Part shown: piece by piece, positions 8,332 through 17,287 of the stretch
How the letters are laid out: every line of letters begins with the position of its first letter
Numbering within the stretch: position 1 is the stretch's first letter
Assembly: GCF_900101385.1 (NCBI RefSeq)
Contig: NZ_FMZB01000004.1
Span: forward strand, 226,166 to 290,165
Reading direction: 5' to 3'
Source of the DNA: Terribacillus halophilus
Lineage (GTDB): Bacteria; Bacillota; Bacilli; Bacillales; Amphibacillaceae
DNA length: 64,000 nt
Notes under the pieces: model-generated
What the model was told of the DNA's origin: nothing
Databases searched by the model: none
The model's input: only the letters and a program-made list of their open reading frames with translations
Translations under genes and position numbers: made by a program

Positions 8332-9164
8332 TACCTATACATGAAAATTTGAAGGATAAAGTGGCGGTCATAACGGGCGGGAGCGGGGTCCTCTGCTCCC
8401 AAATGGCCATTGAGCTGGCCAGACAAGGCGCGAAAACAGCTATTTTGAACAGGGATGTAAAAAATGGTCGTGATGTGGCGGAAAAGATTCAGGCATCTGG
8501 AGGAACAGGTATATCTGTGGAAGCAGATGTACTGGACAAAAGTTCTATGGAGCAGGCACGCAGTGAGATTTTAGGAACTTTTGGGCAAGTGGACTATCTA
8601 ATCAATGGAGCTGGCGGAAATCATTCCGATGCCATTACAGATATGGAAGTCTATCAAGAAGAGGATACAGGGAAATCATTCTTTCATCTGGATGAAGACG
8701 GTTTTTCCAGGGTGTTTGCGACTAATTTTACTGGCTCCTTCATCTCCAGCCAGGTATTTGGAAAGGATCTGTTGCAGGCAAAGGCACCGTCGATATTGAA
8801 TATATCTTCTATGAGTGCCTATGTACCAATGACAAAGGTTCCTGCATATAGTGCGGCTAAATCATCCATCAATAATTTCACGATGTGGATGGCTGTCCAT
8901 TTCGCAGAAACCGGTTTACGGGTAAATGCCATTGCACCTGGCTTTTTCTTGACGACACAAAACCAGAACCTGCTATTGAATGAGGATGGGAGTTATACGG
9001 CCCGTTCCAACAAAATCCTTCAGGGAACTCCTATGAAACGATTTGGGAAACCGGAGGATCTGCTCGGAACGATGCTTTGGCTGCTTGATGACAGCTATTC
9101 AGGTTTTGTAACGGGGATTACCGTACCTGTGGATGGCGGATTCATGGCTTATTCGGGTGTATAA
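8328..9164 (+). CDS. uxuB: D-mannonate oxidoreductase/fructuronate reductase, SDR type (UxuB/YjmF)
   Basis: An SDR enzyme of 278 residues. TGGSGVLCSQ is the Rossmann turn, INGAGGN follows, and Ser plus YSAAK form the active site. In Bacillus the uxuA neighbour YjmF performs the D-fructuronate to D-mannonate reduction that Gram-negatives do with the mannitol-dehydrogenase-type UxuB. An insert around the DMEVYQEEDTG segment and the FFLTTQNQNLL loop are typical of this subgroup. The TTG start overlaps the uxuA stop (TTGA) and has AGGTG 7 nt upstream. The role is assigned from similarity plus location. Confidence 0.88.
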   Translation: MIPIHENLKDKVAVITGGSGVLCSQMAIELARQGAKTAILNRDVKNGRDVAEKIQASGGTGISVEADVLDKSSMEQARSEILGTFGQVDYLINGAGGNHSDAITDMEVYQEEDTGKSFFHLDEDGFSRVFATNFTGSFISSQVFGKDLLQAKAPSILNISSMSAYVPMTKVPAYSAAKSSINNFTMWMAVHFAETGLRVNAIAPGFFLTTQNQNLLLNEDGSYTARSNKILQGTPMKRFGKPEDLLGTMLWLLDDSYSGFVTGITVPVDGGFMAYSGV

Positions 9165-9300
9165 GGTGATTTGGTAGTGTTGAAAAGTTAATCATCCATA
9201 GTTTAACGTGCTTTCTTTTACGCTATAATAACCTGAAAGTGAATGAACGACTAAGACGTTTTATGAAGTAAAATCGAACAAATCAGACGAGGTTGACAGA

Positions 9301-10317
9301 ATGAGACCCATTACAATCGCAGACGTGGCAAAGCAAGCCAATGTATCAAAAAGCACAGTATCTCAATACCTGAACAAGCGGTACGAGTATATGAGTGATA
9401 AAACACGAAAAAACATCGAATCCGCCATAGAGAAATTAAATTATCAGCCCAATATTGTGGCCCGAAGCCTAAAACAGAAATCTACTTTCACAGTTGGCGT
9501 CATCGTAGCGAATATTTTACATACATTCTCTACACATGTGATTCGGGCGGTTGAGAATTTCTTTCATGATAAAGGGTTTCAAATCATTGTATGTAATGCG
9601 GATGACGAACCAGTTAAAGAAAAGAAATATATCGAAATGCTAAGGGCAAAACAGGTGGATGGCATCATTATCTTTCCAACCGGAGGCAATCTGGATCTTT
9701 ATGAGCGTATGCTCAGGGATGAATTTCCGATTGTATTCATGGACAGAACCATCAAGGATATGGATATTGCAACAGTGATGCTTGATAACCATCTGGCATC
9801 TAAGCTGGCAGTGGACCATTTTGCCGATAAAGGCTATGAACATATTGCCATACTCACTACTTCTGTTATTAGAAACATTAGTCCAAGGGTGGAAAGAATC
9901 GAAGGGTATCGAAATGCTATGGCAGCCCGTGGACTGGAAGTCAATGCGGAGTATATTAAAACAGCCGATCTCGATCGGATTGCTCTTGCACTAAACGAAC
10001 TATTCCACCTTGAAAAACCACCGCAAGCTTTACTGGCTGGGAATGACATCGTACTTATCGAAATTCTGAAATATATAAAAGAACAGGGATTAAGGATTCC
10101 TGAGGATGTAGGGGTAATCGGAATTGATGAAGTTCCTTTCGCCAATTTCTTCACCCCGCCCATCACGACTGTATCTCAACCGGCAATCGATATGGCCCGT
10201 AAAGCAGTCGACTTATTACTGCAGCAAATGAATAATGACTTGGAAGAAAAGGACAAAAGCGTTATCCGTCTTAAACCAAGTCTTTTAGAAAGAAAATCTT
10301 GCATTACCATTAAATAA
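9301..10317 (+). CDS. exuR: LacI-family regulator of hexuronate genes (ExuR/KdgR-like)
   Basis: A 338-residue repressor. The N-terminal LacI helix-turn-helix (ITIADVAKQANVSKSTVSQ, residues about 4-22) and hinge (NIVARSLKQKST) are followed by a periplasmic-binding-protein-like sugar domain (GVIVANI, DGIIIFP, GIDEVPFANFFTPPITTVSQP). It lies between uxuB and exuT, as exuR lies near exuT in B. subtilis, though the sequence also resembles KdgR, so the name is positional. Matching palindromes occur at 4706-4730 and 10349-10360. The inducer is probably a hexuronate intermediate such as KDG. A TATAAT at 9224-9229 suggests its own promoter. Confidence 0.85.
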   Translation: MRPITIADVAKQANVSKSTVSQYLNKRYEYMSDKTRKNIESAIEKLNYQPNIVARSLKQKSTFTVGVIVANILHTFSTHVIRAVENFFHDKGFQIIVCNADDEPVKEKKYIEMLRAKQVDGIIIFPTGGNLDLYERMLRDEFPIVFMDRTIKDMDIATVMLDNHLASKLAVDHFADKGYEHIAILTTSVIRNISPRVERIEGYRNAMAARGLEVNAEYIKTADLDRIALALNELFHLEKPPQALLAGNDIVLIEILKYIKEQGLRIPEDVGVIGIDEVPFANFFTPPITTVSQPAIDMARKAVDLLLQQMNNDLEEKDKSVIRLKPSLLERKSCITIK

Positions 10318-10341
10318 AAAGGGCTTGCGGCTCTTTTGACT
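10317..10341 (+). terminator. Rho-independent terminator after the LacI regulator
   Basis: AAAAGGGC (10317-10324) pairs with GCTCTTTT (10330-10337) around a 5-nt loop, with the T-run inside the right arm. It separates the regulator from the exuT transcript. Confidence 0.65.
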
Positions 10342-10348
10342 TTAAAAG

Positions 10349-10360
10349 TAAATCGGTTTA
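10349..10360 (+). promoter_or_regulatory. LacI-type operator upstream of exuT
   Basis: TAAATCGGTTTA is the reverse complement of TAAACCGATTTA and matches 11 of 12 positions of the operator at 4719-4730. A TTGACT (10336-10341) lies just upstream. This suggests that the two halves of the locus are co-regulated. Confidence 0.6.
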
Positions 10361-10417
10361 CCAACATGTATCCATAAGGAGAGATCATGGATGAAAAGGT
10401 GAATCGATCAATTAAAA

Positions 10418-10431
10418 TGTAAGCGCTTTAA
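10418..10431 (+). promoter_or_regulatory. cre-like site upstream of exuT
   Basis: TGTAAGCGCTTTAA matches the cre consensus except at one position. It lies directly before a TATAAA (10434-10439) and about 40 nt from the exuT start, consistent with CcpA control. Confidence 0.6.
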
Positions 10432-10472
10432 GGTATAAATCCATGATGTAATGACCATAAGGAGGGAATTTC

Positions 10473-11741
10473 ATGTTTACGAAAGGCAAACTAGCCATCA
10501 TGATTTTATTGTTTCTTGCCGGTGTCATTAATTACCTCGACCGTTCTGCCTTGTCCATTGCAGCTCCGTTCATTACAGAGGATTTGAATCTTACCGCCAC
10601 GCAAATGGGGATTATATTCAGCAGTTTCTCTGTTGGCTATGCGATTTTCAACTTCTTGGGAGGAGTGGCCGCCGATAGATACGGAGCTAAACTCACTTTG
10701 TTTGTAGCCATGATTATTTGGTCCATATTTAGTGGTGCCATCGCGCTTGCTATTGGATTTACCAGTTTAATCATCATCCGTATCTTGTTCGGAATGGGAG
10801 AAGGCCCTCTATCGGCAACTATTAATAAAATGGTCAATAACTGGTTTCCAGCTGACCAGCGGGCCTCTGCAATCGGTCTGGCCAACAGCGGAACTCCACT
10901 AGGCGGCGCTATTGCCGGACCAATAGTGGGTTTCATTGCCATTTCATACAGTTGGAAGTTATCCTTCGTCCTAATCATGATCATCGGTTTTATATGGTCG
11001 ATAGTATGGTGGAAGGTTGTCAAAGAAAAGCCGTCTGAGACAGCGTCCGAGAAAGTTATTACAACCGATGCAGCTCCGCATGAAAAGAAACCATTAACCT
11101 TCTATCTGAAACAGAAAACGGTCTTGATCACTGCATTTTCCTTCTTCGCCTATAACTATATTTTGTTCTTCTTTTTAACTTGGTTCCCAAGCTATCTGAT
11201 AGATGCAAGGGGAATCAGCGTTCAGGAAATGAGTATAGTCACAGTTATTCCCTGGATTCTCGGCTTTATCGGCCTTGCAGCCGGTGGCTTTGTTTCTGAC
11301 TTCGTATTAAGGAAGTTTGCTAAAAAAGGCGTCCTGTTCTCTCGAAAAGTGGTTTTGGTTACATGCTTACTTGCCTCTGCAATTTGCATAGGACTTGCGG
11401 GTCTGGTTACGACAACGTTTAGTGCAGTTGCATTAGTAGCATTTTCCGTATTCTTCCTATATCTGACCGGTTCCATTTACTGGGCAATCGTTCAAGACGT
11501 TGTTGACCAAAATAATGTTGGTTCTGTCGGGGGCTTCATGCATTTCCTTGCCAACACAGCTGGTATTATCGGGCCGACACTTACCGGTTTCCTTGTTGAT
11601 AGATCGGGCACTTATACGGCAGCATTCCTCCTGGCTGGCGGATTAGCAGTACTCGCCTCCCTGGCTGTCCTCCGATTTGTTCGACCGATTAAAGGTGGCG
11701 TTGCTACAGGTGACTCAAATAATACGATTGCAGGGAACTAA
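10473..11741 (+). CDS. exuT: Hexuronate:cation symporter (MFS, ExuT)
   Basis: A 422-residue, 12-helix major facilitator of the anion:cation symporter (phthalate/GudP/ExuT) group. The N-terminal signature is INYLDRSALSIAAPFI, followed by GGVAADRYGAK (loop 2-3 motif) and RILFGMGEGPLSATINKMVNNWFP. A cytoplasmic loop of about 35 residues sits between helices 6 and 7. It imports galacturonate/glucuronate with protons. AAGGAGGG precedes the ATG by 8 nt. It is preceded by an operator and a cre site, and followed by uxaB and uxaA in probably the same transcript. Confidence 0.9.
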   Translation: MFTKGKLAIMILLFLAGVINYLDRSALSIAAPFITEDLNLTATQMGIIFSSFSVGYAIFNFLGGVAADRYGAKLTLFVAMIIWSIFSGAIALAIGFTSLIIIRILFGMGEGPLSATINKMVNNWFPADQRASAIGLANSGTPLGGAIAGPIVGFIAISYSWKLSFVLIMIIGFIWSIVWWKVVKEKPSETASEKVITTDAAPHEKKPLTFYLKQKTVLITAFSFFAYNYILFFFLTWFPSYLIDARGISVQEMSIVTVIPWILGFIGLAAGGFVSDFVLRKFAKKGVLFSRKVVLVTCLLASAICIGLAGLVTTTFSAVALVAFSVFFLYLTGSIYWAIVQDVVDQNNVGSVGGFMHFLANTAGIIGPTLTGFLVDRSGTYTAAFLLAGGLAVLASLAVLRFVRPIKGGVATGDSNNTIAGN

Positions 11742-11847
11742 AAACCGTCATTCGTAACAAAATAGGTTTCTTTTTGTAGAAAACTTTAAGAAAACTAATG
11801 TGATTTTCAACTGGTCATTGTCAGAATCATATAAAGGGGGAAAGATC

Positions 11848-13323
11848 ATGTTAAAACAGCGCAGTATTGCTGATATAGTACATGACCCAAATAAACGCCA
11901 AACGCTGCCAGTGAAAATCCTTCAGATTGGGGAAGGTAACTTTCTGAGAGGCTTTATTGACTGGATGATACAAGAAGCAAACAGTCAGGGGAATTTCAAT
12001 GGTGGCATTGCTGTAACAAATCCACGCGAATCAGGTAGTGAGAAAATTGAAAAGCTGAAACAGCAAAAAGGGCTGTTTACCCTTCTGACCAAGGGGATTC
12101 AGAACGGAAAAACGATTGAGACAAGACAAATCATTGATGTCTTCTCGAAGATAATAGATCCTTATCGGGAATGGAACAATTTTTTGCTTTTGGCAAAAGA
12201 GCCAAAGCTGAAATTTGTCATTTCCAATACGACAGAAGCAGGTCTTGTTTACACGCCTTGCGATGTGATGGAAGACACCCCTTTGGAAACATTTCCTGCC
12301 AAACTGGCTTATTTCCTTTATAAACGCTATGAGCTTTACAGTGAAGACCCCGACAAAGGACTCATTTTACTCCCTTGTGAATTGGTCGAACAAAATGGGG
12401 AAGTCCTTAAAGATATTGTACTATCGCATTGCCGGGACTGGAACTTACCACATGCATTTATTTCATGGTTGCATGATCATAATTCATTCCTAAATTCTCT
12501 TGTTGACCGGATTGTTCCCGGTTTTCCAAATCAGGAAGCAGAGACGATATTCAGGGAATCGGGTTATGAGGATCCCTTTTTAAATGTAGTCGAACCATAT
12601 CATTTATGGGTGATTCAAGGAGATGACGGGTTTGATGATCAACTGCCTTTAAAGAAATCAGGACTAAACGTTCACTGGGTGGAGGATTTGAAGCCTTATC
12701 AGCTTAGGAAAATTCGTATCCTGAACGGATCCCACACGCTCATGGCGCCACTCGGCATTTTGATGGGCATCGAACTGGTGAGGGAGGCAGTAACTCATGA
12801 AAAGATGGCGCCCTTTATCAAGAACACGATAGAAAAGGAGATAGCCCCTTCTCTTGAGCTAGATTTTACGGAATCTTTAGTGTATGGAGAAAGTGTTTTG
12901 GAGCGCTTCCTTAACCCATTTTTACACCATAGACTCTCGGATATAGCCCTTAATGCAAGTAGCAAGTTTCGATCGAGGCTTTTGCCGACGCTAAAAGCAT
13001 ATCATATCAAGTACAATAGACTGCCAGAGAACATCATGAAGGCTTTAGCAGCTTTAATCTGTTTCTATAAAGTTGAATCAATAGAGTGGAAGTATGTTGG
13101 GAGAGATTTTAATGGCAAAACCTATGTTGTCAGGGATAGCGAACAAGTGCTTGAATTTTTCCAAGCGCAGTGGAACCGTTATGAAAGTGAAGGTTTGTCA
13201 CTCCATGATATGACGAAGGAAATTTTGCAAAACAAGGTATTATGGGGTGCCGATTTACATGCCATGACAGGCATGACTGAAAAAACTGCGGAATTAATAA
13301 CAGAGATGGAGGAAAAAAGATGA
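11848..13323 (+). CDS. uxaB: Tagaturonate reductase (altronate oxidoreductase)
   Basis: Reduces D-tagaturonate to D-altronate with NADH in the galacturonate branch. The 491 residues belong to the polyol (mannitol) dehydrogenase family: N-terminal Rossmann-like ILQIGEGNFLRGFIDW, AVTNPRESG, SNTTEAG, and the catalytic block RKIRILNGSHTLMAPLG with Lys, Asn and His. AAGGGGGAAAG lies before ATG 11848; an earlier in-frame start at 11800 lacks a ribosome site. The stop overlaps the uxaA start (ATGA), as expected for successive pathway enzymes. Confidence 0.93.
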   Translation: MLKQRSIADIVHDPNKRQTLPVKILQIGEGNFLRGFIDWMIQEANSQGNFNGGIAVTNPRESGSEKIEKLKQQKGLFTLLTKGIQNGKTIETRQIIDVFSKIIDPYREWNNFLLLAKEPKLKFVISNTTEAGLVYTPCDVMEDTPLETFPAKLAYFLYKRYELYSEDPDKGLILLPCELVEQNGEVLKDIVLSHCRDWNLPHAFISWLHDHNSFLNSLVDRIVPGFPNQEAETIFRESGYEDPFLNVVEPYHLWVIQGDDGFDDQLPLKKSGLNVHWVEDLKPYQLRKIRILNGSHTLMAPLGILMGIELVREAVTHEKMAPFIKNTIEKEIAPSLELDFTESLVYGESVLERFLNPFLHHRLSDIALNASSKFRSRLLPTLKAYHIKYNRLPENIMKALAALICFYKVESIEWKYVGRDFNGKTYVVRDSEQVLEFFQAQWNRYESEGLSLHDMTKEILQNKVLWGADLHAMTGMTEKTAELITEMEEKR

Positions 13324-14819
13324 CCTTGAATTCTTCTATTCTATTGCATAAAAATGACGGGGTAGCTGTAGCGTTGCGTGACATCCATAATGGGGAGGCT
13401 ATCCTAATAGATGAGCTGTCGAAATCGATAACGGCTATCGAAGACATTCCAAAAAGCCATAAGTTTGCTGTCAAAACAATTGCGCAAGGAGATGATGTTC
13501 TAAAGTTCGGTTATTCGATTGGTGTAGCTACTGAAGCTATTACGGAAGGTTCCTGGATACACACGCACAATTTAAAAACCGGTTTGAATGGACTGCTGGA
13601 GTACGCCTATGAACCGGATGATATACCCAATCAGCCAATGAAAGAGAGTCGTTATTTCAACGGGTATGTTCGCGAAAATGGGGAAGCAGGCATTCGAAAT
13701 GAAATATGGATCATCAATACGGTAGGCTGCATTAATAAAACGTGTGAACATCTTGCAAAAATGACCGGATCATTACATGGGGATCGCATTGATGGTATTT
13801 ACCACTTTTCCCATCCATACGGATGCTCTCAGCTGGGAGATGATTTGACTTATACCCAGACGTTATTGGCTTCCTTGGCGAATCATCCTAATGCGGCCGG
13901 CATTTTGGTCGTCGGTCTAGGCTGTGAAAACAATCAAATCGAAGCGTTTAAAAAGGTAATAGGTGATCAGCCTGCCGGAAGAATCAAGTTTTTAACGTCA
14001 CAGGAAGTGGACGATGAGTTCGAGGTGGGAATGGAGCTAATCGGGGAGCTTGTGGCGTATGCAGAACAGTTCAAAAGACAGCCTGTACCGGTTTCTAAAT
14101 TAAAAATCGGATTAAAATGCGGAGGTTCAGATGGATTATCTGGAATCACAGCCAATCCATTGGCAGGAATGATATCTGACTGGATCATTTCAGAAGGAGG
14201 AACCTCCATCCTGACCGAAGTACCAGAAATGTTCGGCGCGGAAACGATCCTTATGAACCGAGCTGCAAATGAAGAAGTCTTCCATAGCATTGTTCATCTT
14301 GTAAATGATTTTAAAGAGTATTTTATAAGACATGGACAGGAGATTTATGAAAATCCATCGCCTGGGAATAAAAAGGGAGGCATTACGACCCTTGAGGAAA
14401 AGTCACTTGGCTGTACGCAAAAAGGTGGTCACTCTACCGTTCAAGATGTAGTCCCTTACGGAGAAAGAGTCAAAGTGAATGGATTAAATCTTATCCAATC
14501 ACCAGGTAATGATCTTATTTCGGTGACGGCTCTTGCTGCTGCTGGTGCTCATATCATTCTGTTCACTACTGGTAGAGGTACTCCTTTTGGCGGACCGGTT
14601 CCTACGGTGAAAATCTCCACTAATACAGAATTGGCTCAGCGAAAGAAAAACTGGATTGATTTTGACGCAGGTCGTCTGGTTAATGGATTAAAAATGGATG
14701 ATTTGACAGAAGAGCTGGTTGAAGATCTTATTGATCTAGCCTCTGGAAACAGACAAACAAATAACGAAAAGTTTGAATTTAGGGAAATCAGTATTTTTAA
14801 AGATGGCGTTATTCTGTAA
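13320..14819 (+). CDS. uxaA: Altronate dehydratase
   Basis: Converts D-altronate to 2-keto-3-deoxygluconate. The 499 residues contain both usual parts in one chain: an N-terminal SAF-type domain (residues about 1-95, HTHNLKTG near its end) and a large C-terminal catalytic domain with GYVRENGEAGIRNEIWI, HPYGCSQLGDD, GLGCENNQ, KCGGSDGLSG and TTGRGTPFGGPVPTVKI. The family needs iron or manganese. It is translationally coupled to uxaB. Together with UxaB, UxuA and UxuB it completes both branches to KDG. Confidence 0.95.
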   Translation: MTLNSSILLHKNDGVAVALRDIHNGEAILIDELSKSITAIEDIPKSHKFAVKTIAQGDDVLKFGYSIGVATEAITEGSWIHTHNLKTGLNGLLEYAYEPDDIPNQPMKESRYFNGYVRENGEAGIRNEIWIINTVGCINKTCEHLAKMTGSLHGDRIDGIYHFSHPYGCSQLGDDLTYTQTLLASLANHPNAAGILVVGLGCENNQIEAFKKVIGDQPAGRIKFLTSQEVDDEFEVGMELIGELVAYAEQFKRQPVPVSKLKIGLKCGGSDGLSGITANPLAGMISDWIISEGGTSILTEVPEMFGAETILMNRAANEEVFHSIVHLVNDFKEYFIRHGQEIYENPSPGNKKGGITTLEEKSLGCTQKGGHSTVQDVVPYGERVKVNGLNLIQSPGNDLISVTALAAAGAHIILFTTGRGTPFGGPVPTVKISTNTELAQRKKNWIDFDAGRLVNGLKMDDLTEELVEDLIDLASGNRQTNNEKFEFREISIFKDGVIL

Positions 14820-14853
14820 ATCGAGGTATTTAGAAACGCGAGGGGGAAAGAAT

Positions 14854-15870
14854 ATGAAAACGGTCGTATGTAATAGTCCCAACCACTTTTTAGTTACAGA
14901 AAGGGAAATGCCTGTTGTAAAAGAAGGAGAGGTTTTGGTGAAAATTCATAGGATCGGGATATGTGGAACAGATATCCATGCATATCATGGCCGTCAGCCG
15001 TTTTTTTCCTATCCTAGAGTTTTGGGACACGAGCTTTCAGGGGAAATTGCCGAATTGAACGGAAAGAATCATGATTTTTCAATCGGAGAAAAGGTGACTA
15101 TTATTCCCTATCTGGAATGTGGTGAATGCATAGCCTGTCGAAAGGGAAAACCGAATTGCTGCCGGAATATTCAGGTGCTTGGTGTTCATACAGATGGGGG
15201 TATGCAGGAATACATTCGTGTACCCATCAGTCATCTAATTAAAATCAATCAATTGACTTATGACCAGGCCGCATTAGTGGAATGTTTAAGCATAGGCGCT
15301 CATGCGGTTCGTCGTGCGGCGATACAAAAGGACGAATTTGTACTGGTGATAGGGGCAGGTCCGATTGGATTAGGGATCATGCAATATGTAAGACTTGCCG
15401 GAGCAAAAGTCATTGCTATGGATATGGGTGAAGAAAGATTGGAATTCTGCCAAAAATGGGCATCTCCGGATTATACAGTAAATGCAAAGGAAAACCCCGA
15501 ATCAGCTATTGAGGAAATCACTAATGGAGATTATCCAACAGTAGTGTTTGATGCGACAGGTAATATCAACTCAATGAATAATGCTTATAAATATACCGCG
15601 CATGGAGGAAGTTTAATTTATGTGGGACTTGTGCAGGCTGACCTTCAATTCCCGGATCAGGAGTTCCACAAGCGGGAACTGACCATGTTTGCAAGTAGAA
15701 ATGCCAACAAAGAAGATTTCGAAACCGTGATAAAATCTTTGGAAGAAGGTGAAATTGACGTCCAACCATTCATTACCAGCAATGTACCCCTCGATGCCCT
15801 TCCAGATCGTTTCGAAGAATTGACAGCACCCGGAACAGGCAACATTAAAATAATGGTTGAATTATCATAA
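14854..15870 (+). CDS. Zinc-dependent hexonate dehydrogenase (RspB/LgoD-like)
   Basis: A 338-residue medium-chain dehydrogenase and a paralogue of yjmD. Catalytic ligands are C37, H59 and E60, structural zinc cysteines are C89, C92, C95 and C103, and the NAD motif is GAGPIG. Similar enzymes act as L-galactonate 5-dehydrogenase or L-gulonate 5-dehydrogenase and feed tagaturonate or fructuronate into the pathway. That would fit its place directly after uxaA. AGGGGGAAAG precedes ATG 14854; the in-frame codon at 14773 lies inside uxaA without a site. It is the last gene of the operon and is followed by a strong terminator. The substrate is inferred. Confidence 0.8.
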   Translation: MKTVVCNSPNHFLVTEREMPVVKEGEVLVKIHRIGICGTDIHAYHGRQPFFSYPRVLGHELSGEIAELNGKNHDFSIGEKVTIIPYLECGECIACRKGKPNCCRNIQVLGVHTDGGMQEYIRVPISHLIKINQLTYDQAALVECLSIGAHAVRRAAIQKDEFVLVIGAGPIGLGIMQYVRLAGAKVIAMDMGEERLEFCQKWASPDYTVNAKENPESAIEEITNGDYPTVVFDATGNINSMNNAYKYTAHGGSLIYVGLVQADLQFPDQEFHKRELTMFASRNANKEDFETVIKSLEEGEIDVQPFITSNVPLDALPDRFEELTAPGTGNIKIMVELS

Positions 15871-15872
15871 TG

Positions 15873-15905
15873 GAAAAAGCTGGAGAATGCTTCTCCAGCT
15901 TTTTC
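15873..15905 (+). terminator. Strong terminator of the hexuronate operon
   Basis: AAAAGCTGGAGAA (15875-15887) and TTCTCCAGCTTTT (15891-15903) form a perfect 13-bp stem with a 3-nt loop and a T-run. Confidence 0.9.
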
Positions 15906-15992
15906 GCATTCATCCAAGGGCAAAGCTTACTAAAGTAATCCTTTAGTTCAGTTGATTTAGAAATATTTTAATCCAACACAGGAGGGTTCTAT

Positions 15993-16089
15993 ATGAGGTC
16001 AAACTTCGACAATCGAGAAAAAGCACTTCAAGTAGGAAATCTTGTTAGTTGATGGAGCGTTATTAGCCAGCAGAGGAGTTACGATTTAA
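15993..16089 (+). pseudogene. Short frameshifted coding fragment
   Basis: AGGAGGG precedes an ATG opening MRSNFDNREKALQVGNLV, which stops at 16052. Removing one A near 16048 continues into VDGALLASRGVTI and a stop at 16087-16089. Both pieces read like protein, so this may be a broken small gene or the left-over start of a larger one. I do not recognise the family. It may also be a leader peptide. Confidence 0.3.
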
Positions 16090-16098
16090 GCAGTCTTA

Positions 16099-16127
16099 TT
16101 GACATCGACACTGTTTACATATATGAT
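16099..16127 (+). promoter_or_regulatory. Sigma-A promoter of the marR operon
   Basis: TTGACA (16099-16104), a 17-nt spacer and TATGAT (16122-16127), nearly consensus. Confidence 0.8.
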
Positions 16128-16153
16128 TGACGCATCAACAATTGATGCATCAA
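16127..16153 (+). promoter_or_regulatory. Tandem MarR-type operators
   Basis: TTGACGCATCAA (16127-16138) and the perfect palindrome TTGATGCATCAA (16142-16153) repeat with a 15-bp period, starting at the -10 and covering the expected transcription start. This is the classic arrangement for autorepression by the MarR protein encoded directly downstream. Confidence 0.7.
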
Positions 16154-16177
16154 CTATTAGACAAGGGAGTTATGCCG

Positions 16178-16633
16178 ATGACTGCATGTTCCGTCCGTCT
16201 GCAGATTTTTCTGCAGCTGCAGGCAGTGAACAAGGAGCTCTGCTCAAAGTTCGAAGCGTGCTTAGGAGCCAGCACTTCGCGTGTGGAGATTCTTCATTAT
16301 TTGCTCCAGCATGAGGAAGTGACCCAATCCACATTGCAACGGGAAGTCAATATCGATGCGGCCGCAGTAACCAGACATTTAAAGCAGCTTGAGCTTGCCG
16401 GTACGATTGTACGCTATAAGAAGGCAGATGATCAGCGAGCTACATGGGTGAAGCTGGAGGAGGAAGCGAAGCGGCATATCGAGCAATCGTATTCAGAAAA
16501 AAGCCAGTTTGTGAAAGAGACTTTGGATGGCTTTTCAGAAGCGGAGTTAGAACAATTCCTGCAGATGCTGAGCAAAGTAAGCAAAAATGTCTCACGTGTC
16601 ACAAAGAATCATTTAGGAGGAGAAAACAAATGA
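16178..16633 (+). CDS. MarR-family regulator (MhqR/quinone-stress type)
   Basis: A winged-helix repressor of 151 residues. The N-terminal dimer helix is RLQIFLQLQAVNKELCSKFEACLG, the recognition region is STLQREVNIDAAAVTRHLKQLE, and the wing is RYKKADDQRATWVKLEEE. Several cysteines in the first 30 residues could sense electrophiles, which is an inference. ATG 16178 is chosen because AAGGGAG ends 8 nt upstream; an earlier TTG (16127) falls in the promoter. It overlaps the nitroreductase start and probably represses the three-gene operon through the palindromes upstream. Confidence 0.85.
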   Translation: MTACSVRLQIFLQLQAVNKELCSKFEACLGASTSRVEILHYLLQHEEVTQSTLQREVNIDAAAVTRHLKQLELAGTIVRYKKADDQRATWVKLEEEAKRHIEQSYSEKSQFVKETLDGFSEAELEQFLQMLSKVSKNVSRVTKNHLGGENK

Positions 16634-17274
16634 ATCAAACATCAATATATAATAAAGAAGCTTTCCTGCAAATCGTGCAGGATCGCCGTTCCATCCGTAC
16701 GTATGACGAAAACGTGAAAATCAGTAAAGAAGAAATGTCTGAAATGCTCACTGTAGCAACCAAGGCGCCATCTTCTGTAAACCTGCAGCCTTGGCGTTTT
16801 GTAGTCATTGAGAGTCCGGAAGCAAAAGCCAAACTTGCACCGCTTGCCAGATTCAATCAGCAGCAAGTGAAAACTTCTTCTGCAGTAATCGCTGTTTTTG
16901 CTGATATGAATAATCTTGACTACCTGGAAGAAATCTATGGAAAAGCGGTAGAGAACGGTCTAATGCCGCAAGAAGTCAAAGATCAGCAAGTTGTCGCTAT
17001 CCGTAATCTGCTTTCTGGTATTACAGAACAGCAAAATAGGGAAACAATCCTTATCGACAGCGGTTTAATATCCATGCAGCTGATGCTGACTGCAAAGGCA
17101 TATGGTTACGATACAAATCCGATTGGTGGATTTGAGAAAGACCAAATCGCTGAAGCATTCGATTTGGATAAGGATCGCTATGTGCCAGTCATGCTGCTTT
17201 CCATCGGAAAAGCAGCAGATGCAGGTTACAAATCCTATCGTATGCCGGTAGAACAAATTACAGAGTGGAAATAA
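16630..17274 (+). CDS. Nitroreductase family FMN-dependent NAD(P)H oxidoreductase
   Basis: An FMN enzyme of 214 residues. It opens with the flavin-binding motif RRSIRTYDEN, followed by TKAPSSVNLQPWRFVVIES, an internal dimer helix and the C-terminal PVMLLSIGKAAD motif. It resembles the B. subtilis YodC/MhqN group that detoxifies quinones and nitroaromatics. The ATG overlaps the marR stop, with GGAGGAG upstream, so the two are coupled. Induction by electrophiles through the MarR repressor is inferred from the context. Confidence 0.88.
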   Translation: MNQTSIYNKEAFLQIVQDRRSIRTYDENVKISKEEMSEMLTVATKAPSSVNLQPWRFVVIESPEAKAKLAPLARFNQQQVKTSSAVIAVFADMNNLDYLEEIYGKAVENGLMPQEVKDQQVVAIRNLLSGITEQQNRETILIDSGLISMQLMLTAKAYGYDTNPIGGFEKDQIAEAFDLDKDRYVPVMLLSIGKAADAGYKSYRMPVEQITEWK

Positions 17275-17287
17275 GGAGAGAGAAATC

